Of a stretch of DNA of 64,000 nt, positions 51,654-63,407 are shown piece after piece. Both the position numbers and the translations under genes were made by a program. Below the pieces are notes generated by a model, which was not told the DNA's origin, did not search any database, and saw nothing but the letters and a program-made list of their open reading frames with translations. Numbering within the stretch: the first letter of the stretch is position 1; each line of letters begins with the position of its first letter. Source of the DNA: Watersipora subatra (Eukaryota > Bryozoa > Gymnolaemata > Cheilostomatida > Watersiporidae). The DNA is taken from assembly GCF_963576615.1 (NCBI RefSeq), contig NC_088709.1:21593243-21657242 (forward strand), read 5' to 3'.

Positions 51654-52680
51654 AGGTTGACTTGCAACAAAATTCACATTACAGTTATTTGGTATCAAAA
51701 GATTCGCCATGTTTTACTCTGTTGTGTGGTAGGTGCCAAATATGTGGAAATGTGATTAAAAGCTCTTAAAAGCTCAAAAACAAAAAACCGCCGTAGATTG
51801 GAATCTCTTGATTTCGATGACGTATCCGCGGATTTTGGTTATTGTCTTGTCACGTGATGTTCTCGCATGAATTGAAAGGCCAATAAAAAGCTCAATATCA
51901 AACTTATCGTAGCAATAGTTTATGACAAACACTTCGGGTTTTACCTAAGACCCCGTATCAAATATAGATGCTCGCTACTTTACAGTTTCAGCTTGGCCAT
52001 TTCGTCCGACTATTCAACATACGTGTACATGTCCGAGTTGCGATCATAAAAAATGTCAAAGTCTGAAGAGTTAGACCCTGGCGTTTCGAGCCTGACGCTC
52101 TATCTGAAGAAGATCCTCAACAGAATCAAACCTCCCAGCAAGTAAGCACCGCCACTAGCCAGCTCTTATGTGCCAAGCTAGCTAGTAGTAATAGTTTTAG
52201 CTTGAGAGTGATAGAACGAATATTATTATTATATACATGTATATGATTTTAATAATGATAATTATCGCTTCTTATTGCGAAAAAATAATTACAGATTTTT
52301 TTCGAATGACAACATTAACAATTTTAATATTTAAATCTAGTGCTGCACTGATATACTGTTGGATAACATCGACCTGATGTATTAGCTATGGTTGCATAGA
52401 CATATCTGTTCATTTCTTTAGGAGCTAATACCACTGGCTACAGAGTGGTGTGTCTGCAAGCACTGTCAAGACATGCCATCTCTTATTGAATGTTTGTGCT
52501 GCCATGATGCTGAGTTTGCGCATCGTCTCCATGACTGCGGGAAGCATGAATGCCTGTGTATGCATCCTGGTGTGGACGAACTTGCGGCGCCTGCACCCTT
52601 GAGTTGGGGTGGAATAATTACCTGCGATATCATAGTGAGTTGGATTTTCATTAATGCCAATAACACCAAAGCTATGCTAT
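51654..52680 (+). mobile_element. truncated copy of the TTAA-flanked element
   Basis: Starts after TTAA at 51,650-51,653 with AGGTTGACTTGCAA and matches the right part of the 39-43 kb element (42,190-43,217) in reverse orientation. Similarity ends near 52,680 without a second terminus. Confidence 0.75.
52053..52678 (+). pseudogene. P2X7-C-type domain gene, frameshifted copy
   Basis: Same two-exon layout as the copy at 42,191-42,831: exon 1 at 52,053-52,141 and exon 2 from 52,422. Exon 1 is one base shorter, with the frame lost after MSKSEEL. Exon 2 keeps EWCVCKHCQDMPSLIECLCC and HECLCMHPG but loses one C in a CCCC run after APAP, so the frame shifts again. Two frameshifts make it a pseudogene. 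Confidence 0.75.
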
Positions 52681-53145
52681 ATAGTCATGATACAGTATAT
52701 CATTTTCAGAAATGATTTCAATGTTTAAAAAAAGACAGTTTTATATGCAAGTGATGCATGCTTTATGCCATGACAAAGTAGCCATTTTTCCATTAAAACA
52801 GACATGAATTACAATGTCTATGTCAAAGATTAGCTGCCATTTAAAAAAAATTTACTATCTATGTGCGACACTACAATCTTATGGTCAACAAACATGGCAG
52901 ATAATTATAACGCGAGGCTGAAGCAGACTTCACAAATACCAGAAAAAACTCCATCCCATCTATATATAGATATATATTTCTCAAAGTTTGTGTGCATGTG
53001 TATTAAGCTATAGCTATTAAAATTTTGGAAATGATATTCCGCTCTCTGATGGAATTAAACTCACAGTGATTGCTTACTTAGTGAAGTTTACGACGACAAT
53101 CATTTACCGTATAGCAGAATGCACTGCACCCATGCATTATGATGC

Positions 53146-53361
53146 ATGGGTAAGGTTCAATTAAGTAATTCAATTAATGTAAGGTTCAATTACTATATCT
53201 GGGGTCATGGCCAATTCTTCTTATGCGGACAATTATATTGTCTCCGTGAGAAGAGCCTCGATATTATCTCTCCGTTTGGTGAGACAAAGACAGTACGATA
53301 TGTAATTTTACATTTGTACCAGTATGGAGAGGTAACGGTATTGCCGTATTCCAAGTTTTGA
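53146..53361 (+). pseudogene. short frame shared by both duplicated units
   Basis: Reads GQFFLCGQLYCLREKSLDII and onward in phase with the frame at 61,195-61,458 of unit B. Its composition is protein-like, but I recognise no family. Most base differences between the two copies change amino acids (W/L, H/Q, S/T, E/Q, G/R, L/S), which argues against present selection. Probably an exon relic. Confidence 0.3.
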
Positions 53362-54038
53362 TGGATAGCTTCTCGTGGAACAGTAACCTTTTTTATACAC
53401 ACACTTCTATGCAACAATTGTTTTTATTAATTCGACATTTTCAAGATTTTGTTTTGTCAGTTCGCATTAATTGTATCATTACCGAATCATCCTTTATTGT
53501 AATCGTAGTAAAACCGACTTAATTAAGCTATTACTTGCTAATTATTTCACAGTTATATCTAAACCTTTCAATGGTTATTTATTTTTTGTAATTCATTTGA
53601 CCTGCACAAAACATTTTCTTCATGATATAAAGTTTGAAAGCTACAGTTGTTTGACAAAGTTTGAAAGTTACAGTTGTTTTTATTTTCTCTTAAATTATTT
53701 TAACTACACAAAACACTTTTCTCTTGATATGTAGTTTGAAAGTTAGAATGGTAAATGTTGTTATATGTTAAATACAAATCAATTTTCTGTGCAAAGACTT
53801 TTTTATTACCCGGTTAACACCAGGTAGTACAGCAACTATTTATATAATTTGATAAAACTATCAAGCAGAGAATATGGAATTACACCATCTTGTGGAGTGC
53901 GATGTCTACAAAAATTTCCTATTTTCGGAAGTCATGTTAACAACTATCATCATGCTCTGCTTTCAAAATTAAAGAATGAGAACTGGCCATAACGTAAATG
54001 ATCGATACTGCGGTTCAAAAACAAGCAATTTGAATGTA

Positions 54039-54751
54039 CAGTAAATGCCTTGACATAAGAGTGCCTCAACATATGAGAAAATCGAGATACGGTCAAAATT
54101 TCGAATGAGTTTCTGCCTTGAAATATGAGAAGTGTTGCAGATACAAGCAAGTTCTCGATGACCACGAAATGGCCAAGTATGCGAGAGACCGTTTTCGAGA
54201 ACAGCATCGCTCAGTCTTTCTTAATGAATCAGTCAGAAAAAGCTTTAAAAAGTCACCTATATGTTATAGAAAAGTGAGGTGAAAAGCAATAAGCAGGAAA
54301 CACAATAAAAAATTTGAATACAAACAAAATAAATCAAAGTTTAGTAAAAGAATAAAGTTACTTCCAAGTGTGTGTTTAGTGAGCTAAATTCATTTAAGTT
54401 AAGTTCCAAGTTAAGTTTATGTAACATAGCGTCACAAAAGCTTAGTGTACCTAACATGGTGCTGTCAACCCGTTCAGACCGCCGCTAGCCACTATGTCAT
54501 AGTAAGGTTACATTTATAACAGAAAATAATCACTAAATAGGTTTTTGTTACTTTGAGAATAGGTGCCAAATTATAACAATTAAAAACATGTTTTTCCGCC
54601 GTAATATCCTGTTTTTAGGTGGGTTTTCATAGTATGGGAATGGATTAATTTGTATTTAGTTATTTCATGTAAATATGCATTGAGATATGGGACCATTGAC
54701 ATGCGGGCTCTGTCCCAGAACGCATTAAGATCGTATGTCAAGGTATGACTG
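54039..54751. mobile_element. pogo/Tigger-like MITE in unit A
   Basis: Starts CAGTAAATGCCTTGACATAA, ends ATGTCAAGGTATGACTG (inverted), 713 bases, TA before the left end. The CCTTGACATA end word is typical of Tigger elements. The same insertion is at 62,071-62,781 in unit B. The open frame on the minus strand at its left is not a transposase. Confidence 0.75.
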
Positions 54752-55376
54752 TTTAAAAAGCGGCACGGACGTTTCCAGTCAATATGTTTAATAGCGAGTT
54801 TCCGTCACCTAAAAATGTTAATAAAACATGAAGGATGGTCAAATTTACACAAAAATATTGGTTGTGTGCAACTACATTATGTAATATTATCAGTGGCAGC
54901 TGTTAGTGCCATAAAAATTGTGCAGTCAGTTAAACTTTACGCAGACCAGCCAGATACAAATGAGGCTGGATTTTTTTTATACAATCAAGTAATAACTCGA
55001 CAAATGCATGAAGAAACATTAGCCGTCATGTGGACTTTACGCTGTAGGTATGAAAAATCAAATTTTCAGAATCTTTGCTCAGAAAAATCAGCCCATGTAG
55101 TATGTCCAAATGCTTGCAGTTATTAGTTATGCTTAAATTAGGTAGACTGAACCAAAGCTTATAATTTATTGTTCATCTTATAATAATCAAATATATATAA
55201 TGCTTACTAGATTTTAAACAAATAGTGAATTTAATCATTCAAAATGCAGTTGTTGTAATCACATAACAAAAATACATTTTGCAATAGAATGTTTACAAGA
55301 CTAAACTGGAGTATGTGTGCATTTGAATACACGTACATATCAACATGTGCGTTTACATGCAATAAAATGGCTTCGC

Positions 55377-56890
55377 TCAAATATGAGTATTTGAGTGTCT
55401 TGCTATACGACTGCGGCTAGTAAACCTAGCCCTGCAAATTTTGCATTGGAATGGTTTATCTCCAGTATCTCCGTAAACCTAGCCCTAGTAAACAGGGCTA
55501 GTAAACCTAGCCCTGCAAATTTTGCATTGGAATGGTTTATCTCCAGTATCTCCGTAAACCTAGCCCTAGTAAACAGGGCTAGTAAACCTAGCCCTGCAAA
55601 TTTTGCATTGGAATGGTTTATCTCCAGAGTCTTCGTGTGATTTGTGAAAGTACTGCCTCGAGCAAAGCTACTGCTGCACATCTTACATTGGTATGGCTTC
55701 TCTCCAGTATGAGTCCTCATGTGAGTTGCTAGAGCAGTGCGTCGAGTAAAGATTCTACTGCAAATCTTACATTGGAATAGTTTCTTTCCAGTATGAGTTA
55801 TCATGTGAGTTGTTGGAATACTGTGTTGAGCAAAGCTACTACTGCATACCTTCCACATACATGTATATGGCTATTCTGCAATATGAGTTCTCATGTGAGC
55901 TGTTAGACTATTACGACGAGGAAAGTTATTACTGCAAACCTTGCATTGGAATGGTTTCTGTCCAGTATGAGTTCTCATGTGATTTGTTAGATGACTGTGC
56001 TGAGCAAAGTTACTACTGCAAAGCTTGCATTGGAATGGTTTCTCTCCAGTATGACTTCTCATGTGATTTGTTAGAACAGTTTGTTGAGCAAAGCTACTAC
56101 TGCATATCTTACACTGATATGGCTTCTCTCCAGTATGAGTTCTCATGTGACATGTTAGAATACTGCGACGAGCAAAGCTAATACTGCATACCTTACACTG
56201 AAATAGCTTTTCTCCTGTATGAGTTCTCATGTGACATGTTAGATTATTGCGTTGAGCAAAGCTACTACTGCAAATCTTGCATTGGAATGGTTTCTTTCCA
56301 GTATGAGTTCTCATGTGATTTGTTAGATGACCGTGCTGAGCAAAGTTACTACTGCAAAGCTTGCATTGGAATGGTTTATCTCCGGTATGAGTCCTCATAT
56401 GACGTGTTAGGTGACTGCGACGAGTTAAGCTTCTGCTGCAAATTTTGCATTGGAATGGTTTCTCTCCAGTATGAGACCTCATGTGTTGTGCTAGATTACT
56501 GCGGTGAGTAAAGCTAGCACTGCACATCTTGCATTGGAATGGTTTATCTCCAGTATGAGTCCTCATGTGAGTTGTTAGAATACTACGACAAGCAAAGTTA
56601 CGACTGCAAATCTTGCATTGGAATGGTTTCTCTCCAGTATGAGTCCTCATGTGTCCAGCTAGCGTACTGTGGCGAGTAAAGCTACTACTGCACATCTTAC
56701 ACTGAAAACGTGTCTTAGTGTTAGGAACTTTTAGTTTTGTCTTTTCATTGGTTGTAGATAGTAGTTTTCCGGTTGTAATATTTTGGTTTCTTTGAAGCAA
56801 TTTTGATCCACAAAACCCACCTACAATAAGAATTTTTGACTTTAGTAACACGCCAAAGTATTGTCGAGTCACAAAAAAGTTATTTAAACC
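55377..56890 (-). pseudogene. C2H2 zinc-finger gene 2, 10 intact fingers then damaged
   Basis: The exon starts after the acceptor at 56,891-56,893, again without ATG. A linker of about 55 residues (GGFCGSKLLQRNQNITTG) is followed by ten intact C2H2 fingers (FQCKMCSSSFTRHSTLAGHM to FQCKVCSNNFPRRNSLTAHM) joined by TGEKP, TGDKP or TGKKP linkers. An in-frame TAG at 55,871 follows HIAE. The same frame then carries about three further fingers, one with altered cysteine spacing (CMWKVC). A deletion of about 4 bases then shifts the frame near 55,628, and an 81-bp repeat follows. A final finger with QCKICRARF and a TGA at 55,377-55,379 marks the old C-terminus. The ten-finger product could still be a working DNA-binding protein. 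Confidence 0.85.
55412..55628. repeat. 81-bp tandem repeat derived from a zinc-finger coding unit
   Basis: About 2.5 copies of an 81-base unit. Part of each unit is finger-coding DNA in antisense (AAATTTTGCATTGGAATGGT); the rest holds CCTAGCCCTAGTAAACAGGG and its near inverse. The unit is close to the 84-base period of a finger. Confidence 0.8.
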
Positions 56891-56931
56891 CTATAAGCAA
56901 TATAAGATGAATTTTTTTATCTCAAACATGC

Positions 56932-57274
56932 CTACCTTGAAACCTCTATTTGAACGCCAACTTTATGCGTTTTACTGAGTAGCTTCGCACTTAATCTGGT
57001 CTGATACATCGACATATATGAAACATGGCTTAGCAAAAATGGTGACGCTGAAAGCATTCATAAAGCTCTGCCCGAAGGCAACCGCAAACTATAGGAGCAA
57101 TTAGCATCGCTTCATCCGTACAAGGGTATAAATTATCTAGCAATAAATTCTGATGAGCTAGTCGAAAAAGACTGCGCCACCCTCTAATTGAACTTCACCT
57201 CTAACAAAACGCCACTAAAAGGAATGGGTTGAAAAATACAGCGCTATTGCATCCAAATAGAGTCTTACGGTATA
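56932..57274. mobile_element. MITE upstream of zinc-finger gene 2
   Basis: Duplicate of the element at 50,424-50,764 with the same ends and the same distance from the zinc-finger exon. Confidence 0.65.
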
Positions 57275-58640
57275 ATAATTGGCTATGATATCCAGTGATA
57301 CAGGATATGGACAAAGCGTCACCAGATTGTATGATCAGAGTCTAACAACCAAGTCTCTGGGATCAATAGCCACCAGATGCTATAACTGGACTATGCATTG
57401 CATGATCACTCGATTGGCACCAGGTACGATATAATGATCATGCTTCCAACTGTAGTCATCTCAAAATATAGTATATACTAATATATATATACTATGTATA
57501 CTATGTATATACTAATACTAATATATACTATATCAATGGAGCCCTCAGAAAGAGAGTGTGAGAGAAAAAGAGCACTTTGCTGACTGCACTTCATATTTCA
57601 GGATAGGTAGAACACTTTCTAATTTGACATTCAGATTGTAAATTAGATTATCAAGAATGTCAGAATCGTAAGTGATACATAAAATCTAAGAGCAAAAATA
57701 CAACAAACAGCAGAAAAATCTGACCGAACACCCACGTCCGTGCTACTATACGGGTGTGTACCACTTCAACTAGCCAATGATAGATGACTACACAGGCTTC
57801 CAGTTTTAGATATCTGTCTAACAACCCAAAAACAGAATGCAATTAGCATGCGTAATTAGCCAAATAGAAACTGTCGTTAATGTTGGTAGTAGCAGTTGAA
57901 ATTTAAAATCTCTACTTAAAGATGTGATTGCATCAAAAAGTCAATCAAATGAAATTAAGACCAGTAAAAGAACAAAACATCAGCTACAATTTGATGTCAT
58001 TTTTGTCCTTGAAGACTAACCCTGTCCAGAGATATATTTATTCGTGACGTAACGAGTGATGCATGTGAAAAGAGTCCACGAGCGATAAATATAAGATCTT
58101 TTCTTTAGCCAATCATAAGAACGAATTTTTTATATAGGCCATAATAAATGTTATCACTAGTAAAATGAGTTGTCTGTGATTTCGAAGATAGGGATTTTAC
58201 TCTATTGTTAGATCGCATGAACATCGATATTTACTAAATTACCATCACTAATTTAATGAATTACTCAATCCACACAGTTTATTGGCGAACAACAGTATTG
58301 TAACAATGCTTGTTAACAATGATTGTAACAACTTATGCTGCAGAGGAAAATAGGAGAATGGAGGTAAATTTATATTTTACTTTGAGTCTCCTATAGATAT
58401 CCTACAGGATGAAAATATTCGATGGATATAGAAATTCGTGATTTCGCAAAAAGTACATTCCACAAATTATCAAATTCCACAAATAATTAGTTCTATTTTT
58501 AAACACAAAGTAGAATAACTACTGCCTCAGATTAAAAACTAGCTGCAAGGCAGAAGCGTAGCTGACATAATTGTGACATCACATTTTGAGAACCTGAACC
58601 AAGTGTTTTTTTTGCATGCCATACTTTTGACACCCTGTTT
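57275..58640. repeat. duplicated zinc-finger upstream flank, then unassigned DNA
   Basis: 57,275-57,850 is the counterpart of 50,765-51,345, with an extra ACTAATATATAC-type microsatellite at 57,470-57,535. From 57,850 to 58,640 I see no gene, repeat array or RNA. Confidence 0.6.
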
Positions 58641-58666
58641 TTCATAGTTCTATTATTCTTTGTGTA

Positions 58667-59050
58667 TTGAATATAGGCTCATTCGAAAGCCAAGACTCTG
58701 ATGTATTGAAATATACAAAAAAGAAATTATGTAATTTATGTGCTTTAACTCCCAAAAACAAAGATTCGAATTGTTGGCTTGGCGTACTTATGCATTTGTT
58801 AAACATCCATTTTTTAAGTTACACTCGCAATCTATCTAACTCCCAATTTGAAAGCTTTCAGAAGGAAATATCTATGAGTGACATACATTTATTGCATTAT
58901 TTTTATAATTTATTATTTTGTATAATTGTAATTTTTGTAATTTATTATTATAATAATATATTTTGTTTAAACAGCTATGTCAATGTGGAAACTGCAATAA
59001 ATGGGAGAGTGACATGAATGTGTGCTGCATAAACCATGATATGCTTTTTT
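58667..59050 (+). pseudogene. P2X7-C-type domain relic
   Basis: A block from about 58,676 reads FESQDSDVL, resembling the acidic first exon of the transposon-borne P2X7-C genes. After ACAG at about 58,972 the sequence reads LCQCGNCNKWESDMNVCC and ends at TGA after NHDMLF. The CxCGxC...CC spacing is that of the P2X7 intracellular cysteine-rich domain. The following 59,050-59,450 has no clear continuation. This fragment is much more diverged than the copies at 42 and 52 kb. Confidence 0.45.
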
Positions 59051-59452
59051 GAGTTTGCTGCAGTAGATTAATTTGTCCTATTATATGAGCTAAAACTATG
59101 GGAGCGGCCATGACTTGGATAGATGTTTTTAATAAAAACATCATGTCAAGATGAAACTTTTTTGGCTTGTAAAAATTATATCATAAAACAATATTGTTGA
59201 AGATGATGCAAGAGATGATTTGCAGAACATTGAATACATCATGGCCCTGTTGCCACCTGTGCTGAAATCTTGTCTGATAAGAATTTATGAAGTGCAATCA
59301 GAGCTGTATTGACAGGTGTTTTTGCATAGCTCGACTCAATTCCAACGGACCAAATAAAAAGAGCTCAAAATATTTTATGCTCCACGCTACTACATGAAAA
59401 CAGGTGCGTCAGGAAATTGCCAATCATGCAGATGTAAGGATAGCTTTATTAA

Positions 59453-60766
59453 CCCTTTGCCAAAATCGGTGAGTTGATTTATTTCAAAGAAGTTGACACT
59501 TTGCGTTTACTATTTCGGTCAACTTATGAAGCCATTCGTTTAGTACTTGAACCAACTAATCAAATGTCACTAGTGAATTTTTGTCTACAAAAGAATACCA
59601 ATAATGGCCGATAACGTTGACTATACATGACTTTGTTAGGGATGCAGTTGGTTTCGCCATATATCCAAACATATTCTATGCAAAGATGCAGCTTGCTTAT
59701 TTTACTTAGCAACTAGTTTCTGGTGTGGGTGGCGACAGAACTGCGCCGATACAAAGACCTTATTCTACTAAGTTTTCTTGACCTAATTACTGTAGACCAA
59801 TAGAATTGGTATTCGGTACTTAGATGTTTACACAGCATATAGAGGAAGCTAATATGACCAGTTTTTAATTTCCTTTAATTGAGGCGTTTGATACATTTAT
59901 AATAATGTATCTGTAGCTGGATTTAAAATTTATTCTAGCCGGCATGAGAAAAGACAAAATAAAATATATTCTAATAAAGCCGCATAGGAATATACATTTA
60001 TCACAATAAAAGATTTGAATTCAATAGATAGAGACAAGTTATATCAGTAGTTATCTCATTTTGGGCAAGCCTGCCGAATTTTTTTTTCTTTAATTCATAG
60101 AAAAGTTTGCATTCTAAATGGCAACAAGTAAAAGTTTCACTGTGCTTAAAAATTGCTTGGATGCTAATATCAACTAGTTCAGCAGTGCAGAAAAAGACCT
60201 GAGGGCACTGTGAAAGGTATTGAACAGCCAGAAGATGGAATGAGTACAAACAAAACCAACAATCGGAGCGCACCCCACAAACATTTTAGTTTCAAAAATG
60301 TTAACTTTTGATATCTAAAATGATATCTAAACATTATCTAAACTCAGCTTTCGATGGATCATCACTCATAATTCATCTTATATTGCACATAAAAAGCCAG
60401 CTTTGGCTGCAAACTGTAGCTGACAGATCGATGAGTGCTATGAGCTTTCACACAACATTGCTATGTAAAGTTACGAAATAAAATATATATGCCTTTAAAT
60501 TTAAAACAATGAAATAAAAATTGAATTTTTCAACAAATTGCCCGCAGGCTAGAAGATCTCAGCACATTAATTGCAAGCAATAGATATCAACTGGTAGACA
60601 TATTTCTCAGCTTCCCAATGCATGTTTATTTAAAGATCCACAACAAGTTTGAGATAGGTTATAGCAGACATCTTGCATCCATGTCGGAGGAAATTTATAA
60701 AATTGGAGACTAATAGACCTGGTACACTGGGCAATTTCAAGCCAGATGTGCTTAGTAGGGAAAGGG
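59453..60766. mobile_element. piggyBac-like non-autonomous element
   Basis: TTAA at 59,449-59,452 and 60,767-60,770, with ends CCCTTTGCC and GGGAAAGGG. TTAA plus CCCTTT ends is typical of piggyBac. About 1.3 kb, without a recognisable transposase; the 90-codon minus-strand frame inside has no known motif. Confidence 0.6.
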
Positions 60767-60894
60767 TTAATAAGGCCTACATAATTCCAAATCTTTTAGG
60801 ATTGGTATTGAGCACACATAAGGGCAACCCCAATGTAGCCCCCTAGATCACAATTCCTGGAGAGAACTTTAAACTATTTTTACTAATATCGTCA

Positions 60895-63407
60895 TGATAG
60901 ATCATTTTTCAGAAATGATTTCAATGTTTAAAAATAGCCAGTTTTATATGCAAGTGATGCATGCTTTATGCCATGACAAAGTAGCCATTTTTTCATTAAA
61001 ACAGACATGAATTACAATGTCTATGCCAAAGATTAGCTGCCATTTTTAAAAAAGTTTGCTATCTATGTGCCGCGCTACAATGTTATGGTCAACAAACATG
61101 GCAGATAATTATAACGCGAGGTCGAAGCAGATTTTACAAATACCGGAAAAATTCCATCCCATCTATATATAGATATAGATTTCTCAAAGTTTGTGTGCAA
61201 CTTTTCGTAACGATCAATTACTATATCTTGGGTCAAGGTCAATTCTTCTTATGCGGACAATTATATTGTCTCCGTGAGAAGAGCCTCGATATTATCACTC
61301 CGTTTGGTCAGACGAAGACAGTACGATATGTAATTTTACATTTGTACCAGTATCGAGAGGTAACGGTATCGCCGTATTCCAAGTTTAGATGGATAGCTTC
61401 TCGTGGAACAGTAACCTTTTTTATACATAGACTTCTATACAACAATTGTTATTATTAATTCGACATATTCAAGATTTTTATTCTGTTTTCTCAGTTCGCA
61501 TTAATTGTATCATTACCGAATCCTTTATTGTAATCGTAGCAAAACCGACTTAATTAAGCTATTACTATTATTATTCACAGTTATATCTAAACCTTTTAAT
61601 GGTTATTTATTTTTTGTAATTTATTTGACCTGCACAAAACATTTTCTTTATGATAAGAAGTTTGAAAGCTACAGTTGTTTGACAAAGTTTGAAAGTTACA
61701 GTTGTTTTTATTTTCTCTTAAATTATTTTAACTACACAAAACACTTTTCTTTTGATATGTAGTTTGAAAGTTAGAATGGCAAATGTTGTTATATGCTAAA
61801 TACAAATCAATTTTCTGTGCGAAGACTTTTTTATTACCCGGTCAACGCTGGGTAGTACAACTAGTATTTATATAATTTGAAAAAACTATCAAGCAGAAAA
61901 TATGGAATTACACTATCTTGTGGAGTGCGATGTCTACAAAAATTTCCTATTTTCGGAAGTCATGTTAACACCTATCATCATGCTCTGCTTTCAAAATTAA
62001 AGAATGAGAACTGGCCATAACGTATGTAAATGATCGATACTGTGGTTCAAAAACAAGCAATTTGAATATACAGTAAATGCCTTGACATAAGAGTGCCTCA
62101 ACATGAGAAAATCGAGTTACGGTCAAAATTTCGAATGAGTTTCTGCCTTGAAATATGAGAAGAGTTGCAGATACAAGCAAGTTCTTGATGACCACAAAAT
62201 GGCCAAGTATGCGAGAGACCGTTTTCGAGAACAGCATCGCTCAGTCTATCTTGATGAATCAGTCAGAAAAAGCTTCAAAAAGTCAGTTCTGTGTTATAGA
62301 AAAGTGAGGTGAAAAGCAATAAGCAGGAAACATAATAAAAAATTTGAATGAAAACAAAATAAATCAAAGTTTAGTAAAAGAATAAAGTTACTTCAAAATG
62401 CGTGTTTAGTGAGCTAAATTCATTTAAGTTAAGTTCCAAGTTAAGTTTATGTAACATAGCGTCACAAAAGCTTAGTGTACCTAACATGGCGCTGTCAACC
62501 CGTTCAGACCGCCGCTAGCCACTATGACATAGTAAGGTTACATTTATAACAGAAACTAATCACTAAATAGGTTTTTGTTACTTTGAGAATAGGTGCCAAA
62601 TTATAACAATTAAAAACATGTTTTTCCGTCGTAATATCCTGTTTTTAGGTGGGTTTTCATAGTATGGGAATGGAGAAATTTGTATTTAGTTATTTCATGT
62701 AAATATGCATTGAGATACAGGACCATTGACATGCAGGCTTTGTCCCAGAACGCATTAACATTGTATGTCAAGGTATGACTGTTTAAAAAGTGGCACGGAT
62801 GTTTCCAGCCAATATGTTTAATAGCGAGTTTCCGTCACCTAAAAATGTTAATTAAACATGAAGGATGGTCAAATTTACACAAAAATATTGGTTGTGTGGA
62901 ACTATAATCTGTAATTTTATCGGTGGCAGCTGTTAGTGCCATAAAAATTGCGCAGTCAGTTAACCTTTACGCAGACCAGCCACCTACAAATGAGGCTGGA
63001 TTTTTATTATACAATCAAGTAATAACTAGACAAATGAATGAAGAAACATTAGCCGTCATGTGGACTTTACGCTATAAGTATGAAAAATGAAATTTTCAGA
63101 AGCTTTGGTCAGAAAAATCAGACCAAGTATGTAGCATATTCAAACGCTTGCAGTTATTAGTTAAGCTTAATTTATGCTGAGCTAAAACTTATAAATTATT
63201 GGACATCTTATTTTAATCAAATATAATACTCACCATATTTTAAAATAGTGAATTTAATCATTCAAAATGCAGTTGTTGTAATCACATAACAAAAATATAT
63301 TTTGCAATAGAATGTTTACAAGACTAAACTGGAGCATGTGTGCATTCGAAAACACATACATATCAACATGTACGGCTACATGGTGTGTAATAAAATGGCT
63401 TCACTAA
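60895..63407. repeat. segmental duplication, unit B (downstream of zinc-finger gene 3)
   Basis: Counterpart of unit A, collinear with 52,690-55,376 and leading into the third zinc-finger gene. It includes the frame at 61,195-61,458 and the MITE copy. Confidence 0.88.
62071..62781. mobile_element. pogo/Tigger-like MITE in unit B
   Basis: Same ends and position as the unit A copy at 54,039-54,751, TA before CAGT. It was present before the duplication. Confidence 0.75.

Larger units (their letters stand above)
52690..55376. repeat. segmental duplication, unit A (downstream of zinc-finger gene 2)
   Basis: Matches 60,895-63,410 almost continuously, offset by about 8.0-8.2 kb, including the embedded MITE at 54,039. 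Unit A has about 160 bases near 53,000-53,160 that unit B lacks. It contains the frame at 53,146-53,361, discussed separately. Confidence 0.88.

Noticed and set aside
53950-54207. Minus-strand frame conserved in unit B (61,965-62,237) as a gene
   Set aside because: It crosses the end of the pogo/Tigger-like MITE into flanking DNA; its sharing is explained by the segmental duplication.
55810-56511. Plus-strand frames of 123 and 91 codons with repeating EQSYYCKxCIGMVS peptides
   Set aside because: They are the antisense of the zinc-finger array, as is the frame at 63,423-63,869. The minus strand carries canonical C2H2 fingers.
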